NCBI GenBank assembly: GCA_013176395.1
Contig: JABMLP010000023.1
Span: forward strand, 1-64,000
Reading direction: 5' to 3'
DNA from: Venturia oleaginea
Lineage: Eukaryota; Ascomycota; Dothideomycetes; Venturiales; Venturiaceae
DNA length: 64,000 bases
Shown here: positions 62,897 through 64,000 of the stretch, one piece after another
Layout of the letters: each line of letters starts with the position of its first letter
Numbering within the stretch: position 1 is the stretch's first letter
Notes under the pieces: model-generated
What the model was told of the DNA's origin: nothing
What the model saw: the letters and a program-made list of their open reading frames with translations, nothing else
Database searches by the model: none
Translations under genes and position numbers: made by a program

Positions 62897-64000
62897 TTGC
62901 GCTCGTCGTTTCGATCATGGGTTGGCGTTTTGATGCATCTGGACGAATACGGGATACCATATTTTTGCGTTTGGCATGGCTTTTTTTATTTCCAATAAGA
63001 CGATCACTATACCCCCTATTTCTTTTGTCGAAATGGAGCGAGTATAGGTGGAGGAAGATATCATAGACGCATATTTTTCTTGAACCTTATAGATGGCATT
63101 TTCAGAGATGTCGGGTACACGCTGAATATTATGATGCTTTTTGTTTACCCTTTTTGTTTAGCCTTGTTTGGGTTCTTGAGGGTTGTGGATTCGATGAGTG
63201 GGGTTTTATTGTGAATGAGTGCGCTTGGGTGTGTGACTCTTTTTGTGACTCTGTATTGATATCGTGGATCCGTTTCCATCATCATCGACTTTGTTTCCAC
63301 GGGACTTTGCTTTAGGTTGGCAAGACCTTTTTTTTTTTTGTCGGGTGGAGGGGAGGGGGGGTCTTGAGTTTTTCTTGGGGAGGAATGGAGGAGTCGGTAT
63401 ATCATGTAATACTTTGGGGATGTATCGTGCTTTTGGAGGGGGTTGGATAGTGTTTAGTTTGTGGGTTTGTATCTTCTCTTACCTTCTCCTCGTTGGATAA
63501 GCGGGATTTGATTGGATCCGATTTTTTGGGGGTGGAACGGTTCTTTTGGTTTCTCGTTGACGAATAGAGAGGGGTAGCTTTTGAGGATTTCTCGTGGGAT
63601 ATATATCATCGATTTTGTATCCTGTATTGATGTTTGTGTTGGAGTAGATAATAGTATGCATGCTATATACTACATTGTTCACGGTGGGGATCACATCCGT
63701 CTTTTCCCCACTTTCTGGCTATTCTAGATGATTCTTTTACATCTCCTCCTTGTGCTTTGGGAGCATGTATTCGAGATCTTCCTCGATTGGTACACCCAGC
63801 TCTGTGTTCCCTACAGACAAATCTCGAGCCCAACCTTCTATTCCGTCCGCAAGTGTAGACATCTCAGTCGTCCGTCGATTGTGTGCAGGGCGTTTGGCTC
63901 ATCACAATTAGATCGATGCCGTTCGCAGCATATGCCCCCTCCCAAATCTTGTTCGTGACTTTCATCGCAGGTATAGCGTAGAATGTGTTTAACGGAGTTC
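62897..64000. other. 3' flank of the lipase gene, right arm, to window end
   Basis: Mirror of 22561-23664 with the same T- and G-rich tracts near 63.3 kb. The match with the left arm continues to the last base, so the repeat extends past the window. Confidence 0.4.

Larger units (their letters stand above)
51928..64000 (-). repeat. right arm of the inverted repeat
   Basis: Inverted copy of 22561-34633 running to the end of the window. Inner end at 51928 is the first base of the gypsy 5' LTR (TGTTATGGGC). Beyond it on the spacer side the two copies share nothing. Confidence 0.97.

Overview
The window looks like nuclear DNA of a filamentous ascomycete (Pezizomycotina; a leotiomycete would fit, but the class cannot be fixed from sequence alone). 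Protein genes have introns of about 50-140 bases with GTAAGT-like donors and CTAAC-like branch sites. The gene set (GH92 mannosidase, GH36 raffinose-synthase-like hydrolase, cytochrome b5-acyl-CoA dehydrogenase fusion, formate/nitrite transporter, Tgl4/5-type patatin lipase, small cysteine-rich secreted proteins) is typical of that group. Several transposon classes are interleaved with the genes.

Layout. 1-4.5 kb: S-adenosylmethionine decarboxylase with a long leader and an apparent one-base frameshift, a glutathione-transferase-like gene, and a small secreted protein. 5-10.1 kb: a DIRS-like retroelement (reverse transcriptase/RNase H plus tyrosine recombinase) interrupted by nine ~200-bp tandem units copied from its own RNase H region. 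11.3 kb: a MITE-like repeat. 12.9-22 kb: formate/nitrite transporter, membrane-anchored GH92 and a GPI-type phosphoesterase.

From 22,561 to the window end the dominant feature is a huge inverted repeat. The left arm (22,561-34,633) and right arm (51,928-64,000) are each at least 12,073 bp, pair at coordinates summing to 86,561, and differ at only about ten places that I found. The outer end lies beyond the window. The inner end coincides, to the base, with the 5' end of a Ty3/gypsy LTR element in both arms. Each arm carries the patatin lipase, a six-cysteine small secreted protein, a knottin-like secreted peptide, a solo LTR with target duplication, a Fot1/pogo fragment and a truncated gypsy gag-pol.

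The 17.3-kb spacer (34,634-51,927) is single copy. It holds a third, frame-broken member of the six-cysteine family, the cytochrome b5-ACAD fusion, a Pro/Gly-rich protein, a 996-bp Mutator-like element that encodes only a DNA-binding domain, a DUF6594-like remnant, a C2H2 zinc-finger gene, the GH36 gene, a secreted SnoaL-like protein and a Tc1 transposase fragment cut off by the right-arm LTR.

The genes do not form one pathway. The most coherent theme is a recently duplicated, transposon-bounded segment that doubles two candidate effector-type genes. The structure suggests ectopic recombination or break-induced replication between two gypsy copies; an assembly artefact has to be excluded with long reads.
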